Positions 60,653-64,000 of a DNA stretch of 64,000 nucleotides are shown here, piece after piece (positions within the stretch are counted from its first letter, which is position 1; each line of letters begins with the position of its first letter). Location: positions 56,034,843 through 56,098,842 of the forward strand of contig CM072810.1 in the NCBI GenBank assembly GCA_037013495.1, written 5' to 3'. Position numbers and translations under genes: made by a program. The notes under the pieces are model-generated. The model saw only the letters and a program-made list of their open reading frames with translations. It was not told the DNA's origin and searched no databases. This DNA comes from Hippophae tibetana (taxonomy: Eukaryota; Streptophyta; Magnoliopsida; Rosales; Elaeagnaceae).

Positions 60653-63600
60653 CATTTCCCTTAAAAGAGACGGAATGACGCAACCAAGGTAAGTACCATC
60701 CCTGGGGTGTTTGTTTTCATTAACCTTTCTATGTTGTTTCCAACGGTCATTTAGAATGACTTGTGTCGTGCATGTGGGGAAACATTCTCGTGACTTGGTG
60801 TGAGCTTTGAAAGAGGATCAAGTGTGACAGTTCAAGCGTCCCGTATTGAAAGTTTATGCTTTATGTAGGAAGGATTAGCTATTTTTCCTATATTAATTAT
60901 CAAAACATGATCTTAGGTTCGAATCCAATAAAAACCCAAGTTCGAGAAGAATTTCCCTTAAAAGAGACGGAATGACGCAACCAAGGTAAGTAAAATCCCT
61001 GTGGTCGTTGTTTTCATTAACCTTTCTATGTTGTTTCCAAGGGTCATTTAGAATGACTGTGTGGTGCATGGGAGGTAACATCCCCGTGACTTGGTGTGAG
61101 CTTTGAAGGAGGATTAAGTGTGACAGTTCAAGTGTCTCGTATTGAAAGCTTAAGCTTTAGGTAGGAAGGATTAGCTATTTTTCCTATATTTAGTATCAAA
61201 ACATGATCTCAGGTTCGAATCCAATAAAAACCCAAGTTCGAAAAGAATTTCCCTTAAAAGAGACCGAATGACACAACAAAGGTAAGTACCATCCCTGGGC
61301 TCGTTGTTGCCGGTAACCTTTCTATGTTGTTTCCAAGGGTCATTTAGAATGACTTGTTTCAGGAATGTGGGGAAACATTCTCGTGACTTGGTGTGACCTT
61401 TAAACGAGGATTAAGTGTGATAGTTCAAGTGTCCCGTATTAAAAGCTTAAGCTTTAGGTAGGAAGGATTAGCTATTTTTCCTATGTTTGGTATCAAAACA
61501 TGATCTCAGGTTCGAATCCATTAAAAACCCAAGTTCGAGAAGAATTTTCCTTAAAAGAGACGGAATAACGCAACCAAGGTAAGTACCATCCCTGGGCTCA
61601 TTGTTGTCGGTAACCTTTCTATGTTGTTTCCAAGGGACATTTAGAATGACTTGTCTCGTGCATGGGCAGAAACTTTCTCGAGACTTGGTGCGAGCTTTGA
61701 ACGAGGATTAAGTATGACAGTTTAAGCGTCCCGTATTGAAAGCTTAAGCTTTTGGTAGGAAGGATTAGCTAATTTTCATATGTTTGGTATCAAAACAAGA
61801 TCTCAGGTTCGAATCCCATATAAGCACAAGTTCGAGATGAATTTCCCTTAAAAGAGACGGAATGACACAACCAAGTTAAGTACCAACCCTGGGTTCGTTG
61901 TTTTGGGCAACATTTGTATGTTGTTTCCAAGGGTCATTTATAATGACTGTGTGGTGCATGGGAGGTATCATCCTCGTGACTTGGTGTGAGCTTTGAAGGA
62001 GGATTAACTGTGACAGTTCAAGCGTCCCGTATTGAAAGTTTAAGTTTTAGGTAGGAAGGATTAGCTATTTTTCCTATATTAATTATCAAAACATGATCTC
62101 AGGTTCGAATCCAATAAAAACTCAAGTTCGAGAAGAATTTCCCTTAAAAGAGAAGGAATGATGCAACCAAGGTAAGTACCATCCCTGGGGTCGTTGTTGT
62201 GGGTAACCTTTCTATGTTGTTTCCAAGGGTCATTTAGAATGGCTTGTGTCGTGCATGGGGGGTAACATCCTCGTGACTTGGAGTGAGCTTTGACCGAGAA
62301 TTAAGTGTGACAGTTCAACCATCTCTTATTGAAATCTTAAGCATTAGGTAAGAAAGATTAGCTATTTTTCGTATGTTTGGTATCAAAACATGATCTCAGG
62401 TTCGAATCCCATAAAAGCCCAAGTTCGTGATTAATTTCCCTTAAAAGAGACGGAATGACACAACCAAGGTAAGTACCAACCCTGGGTTCGTTGTTGTGGG
62501 TAACCTTTGTATGTTGTTTCCAAGGGTCATTTAGAATGACTGTGTGGTGCATGGGAGGTAACATCCCCGTGACTTGGTGTGAGCTTTGAAGGAGGATTAA
62601 GTGTGACAGTTCAAGTGTCTCGTATTGAAAGCTTAAGCTTTAGGTAGGAAGGATTAGCTATTCTTCCTATATTTAGTATCAAAACATGATCTCAGGTTCG
62701 AATCCAATAAAAACCCAAGTTCGAGAAGAATTTCCCTTAAAAGAGACGGAATGACGCAACCAAGGTAAGTACCATCCCTGGGGTCGTTGTTTTCATTAAC
62801 CTTTCTATGTTGTTTCCAACGGTCATTTAGAATGACTTGTGTCGTGCATGTGGGGAAATATTCTGGTGACTTGGTGTGAGCTTTGAAAGAGGATTAAGTG
62901 TTACAGTTCAAGCGTCCCGTATTGAAAGTTTATGCTTTAGGTAGGAAGGATTAGCTATTTTTCCTATATTTGGTATCAAAACATGATCTCAGGTTCGAAT
63001 CCAATAAAAACCCAAGTTCGAGAAGAATTTCCCTTAAAAGAGACGGAATGACGCAACCAAGGTAAGTATCATCCCTGGGCTCGTTGTTGTGGGTAACCTT
63101 TGTATGTTGTTTCCAAAGGTCATTTATAATGACTGTGTGGTGCATGGGAGGTAACATCCTCGTGACTGGGTGTGAGCTTTGAAGGAGGATTAAGTGTGAC
63201 AGTTCAAGTGTCTCGTATTGAAAGCTTAAGCTTTAGGTAGGAAGGATTAGCTATTTTTCCTATATTTAGTATCAAAACATGATCTCAGGTTTGAATCCAA
63301 TAAAAACCCAAGTTCGGGAAGAATTTCCCTTAAAAGAGACGGAATGACGCAACCAAGGTAAGTACCATCCCTGGGGTCGTTGTTTTCATTAACCTTTCTA
63401 TGTTGTTTCCAAGGGTCATTTAGAATGACTTGTGTCGTGCATGTGGGGAAATATTCTGGTGACTTGGTGTGAGCTTTGAAAGAGGATTAAGTGTTACAGT
63501 TCAAGCGTCCCGTATTGAAAGTTTATGCTTTAGGTAGGAAGGATTAGCTATTTTTCCTATATTTGGTATCAAAACATGATCTCAGGTTCGAATCCAATAA

Positions 63601-63753
63601 AAACCCAAGTTCGAGAAACATTTCCCTTAAAAGAGACGGAATGACGCAACCAAGGTAAGTACCATCCCTGGGGTCTTTGTTTTCATTAACCTTTCTATGT
63701 TGTTTCCAACGGTCATTTAGAATGACTTGTGTCGTGCATGTGGGGAAACATTC
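60653..63753 (+). repeat. Long-range duplicate, copy 2 (partner 56500-59600)
   Basis: Second copy of the ten-monomer block. Between the two copies lies a run of dimers (about 593 bp) bearing 'ggaaatattctggtgac', at roughly 58700, 59295, 59888 and 60481, which suggests further local expansion. Confidence 0.78.
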
Positions 63754-64000
63754 TCGTGACTTGGTGTGAGCTTTGAAAGAGGATCAAGTGTGACAGTTCA
63801 AGCGTCCCGTATTGAAAGTTTATGCTTTATGTAGGAAGGATTAGCTATTTTTCCTATATTTGGTATCAAAACATGATCTCAGGTTCGAATCCAATAAAAA
63901 CCCAAGTTCGAGAAACATTTCCCTTAAAAGAGACGGAATGACGCAACCAAGGTAAGTACCATCCCTGGGGTGTTTGTTTTCATTAACCTTTCTATGTTGT

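Larger units (their letters stand above)
43726..64000 (+). repeat. Tandem satellite array, right block (~297-bp monomer)
   Basis: The same satellite family continues in the same orientation to the window end, roughly 68 monomers by length. The first bases complete the monomer interrupted by the retrotransposon. The first two monomers are ordinary class A. From about 44.4 to 57 kb many variants appear ('catataagc', 'gttagtacc', 'gggcagaaactttctcg'), including the 1187-bp higher-order repeat. From about 53 to 64 kb the array is again more uniform, with many class A monomers carrying the variant 'ggaaatattctggtgac'. No other gene or element was seen here. Confidence 0.98.

Noticed and set aside
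1-64000. CRISPR array (regular direct repeats)
   Set aside because: The period is about 297 bp with no short repeat/unique spacer structure, and the whole unit is repeated. This is a satellite.

Overview
The window is plant repetitive DNA, with no host gene visible. It consists of two blocks of one tandem satellite family (monomer about 296-297 bp) at 1-36466 and 43726-64000. They are separated by one complete Ty3/gypsy LTR retrotransposon at 36467-43725. Every monomer I read lies in the same orientation, and the retrotransposon lies in that orientation too. The tRNA-iMet-type primer site, the plant-type gypsy Gag/Pol and the satellite style point to a flowering plant, probably a eudicot. I cannot name the species.

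Satellite: roughly 123 monomers lie left of the element and about 68 right of it (length divided by period). Three monomer classes recur and are mixed into larger units. Class A has 'tcgttgttttcatt' and 'gtggggaaacatt'. Class B has 'gaccgagaattaag' and 'accatctcttattg'. Class C has 'acctttgtatgttg' and 'gactgtgtggtgcatggg'. Almost all short minus-strand ORFs in the window are the same fragment of class C monomers and are not genes. Above the monomer level there are several recent amplifications: a four-monomer 1187-bp higher-order repeat (45445-50450), an apparently identical 890-bp tandem duplication (30056-31835), a 2375-bp duplication (19200-23935), a dispersed copy about 9.5 kb apart (17390-19990 and 26888-29488), a 4153-bp-offset duplication (56.5-63.7 kb), a 4744-bp-offset copy at the left end, and a 2383-bp-offset pair tagged by a 9-bp insertion.

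Retrotransposon (7259 bp): two 885-bp LTRs (TGAT...ATCA) differ at seven positions and are flanked by the perfect 5-bp target duplication ATTTC. Rejoining the flanks gives an intact satellite monomer. After the 5' LTR come a tRNA-iMet primer-binding site, a leader of about 0.9 kb, and one long gag-pol region in the order Gag, zinc knuckle, protease, RT, RNase H, integrase. A GPITRSR-type C-terminal tail is encoded inside the 3' LTR, and the polypurine tract lies inside the coding region. This layout, with an LTR beginning TGATGA, fits the CRM (centromeric retrotransposon) clade of chromoviruses. Two lesions break the polyprotein: an in-frame TAG at 39073-39075, and a frameshift at a run of 12 G (41767-41778) between RNase H and integrase. 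This copy is therefore probably non-autonomous.

Taken together, a young CRM-like element inside a homogenised satellite with higher-order repeats is what a centromere core or pericentromere would look like. Each monomer also carries a near-copy of a tRNA-iMet primer site followed by a tRNA B-box-like motif, so the satellite itself may descend from an LTR-retrotransposon junction.
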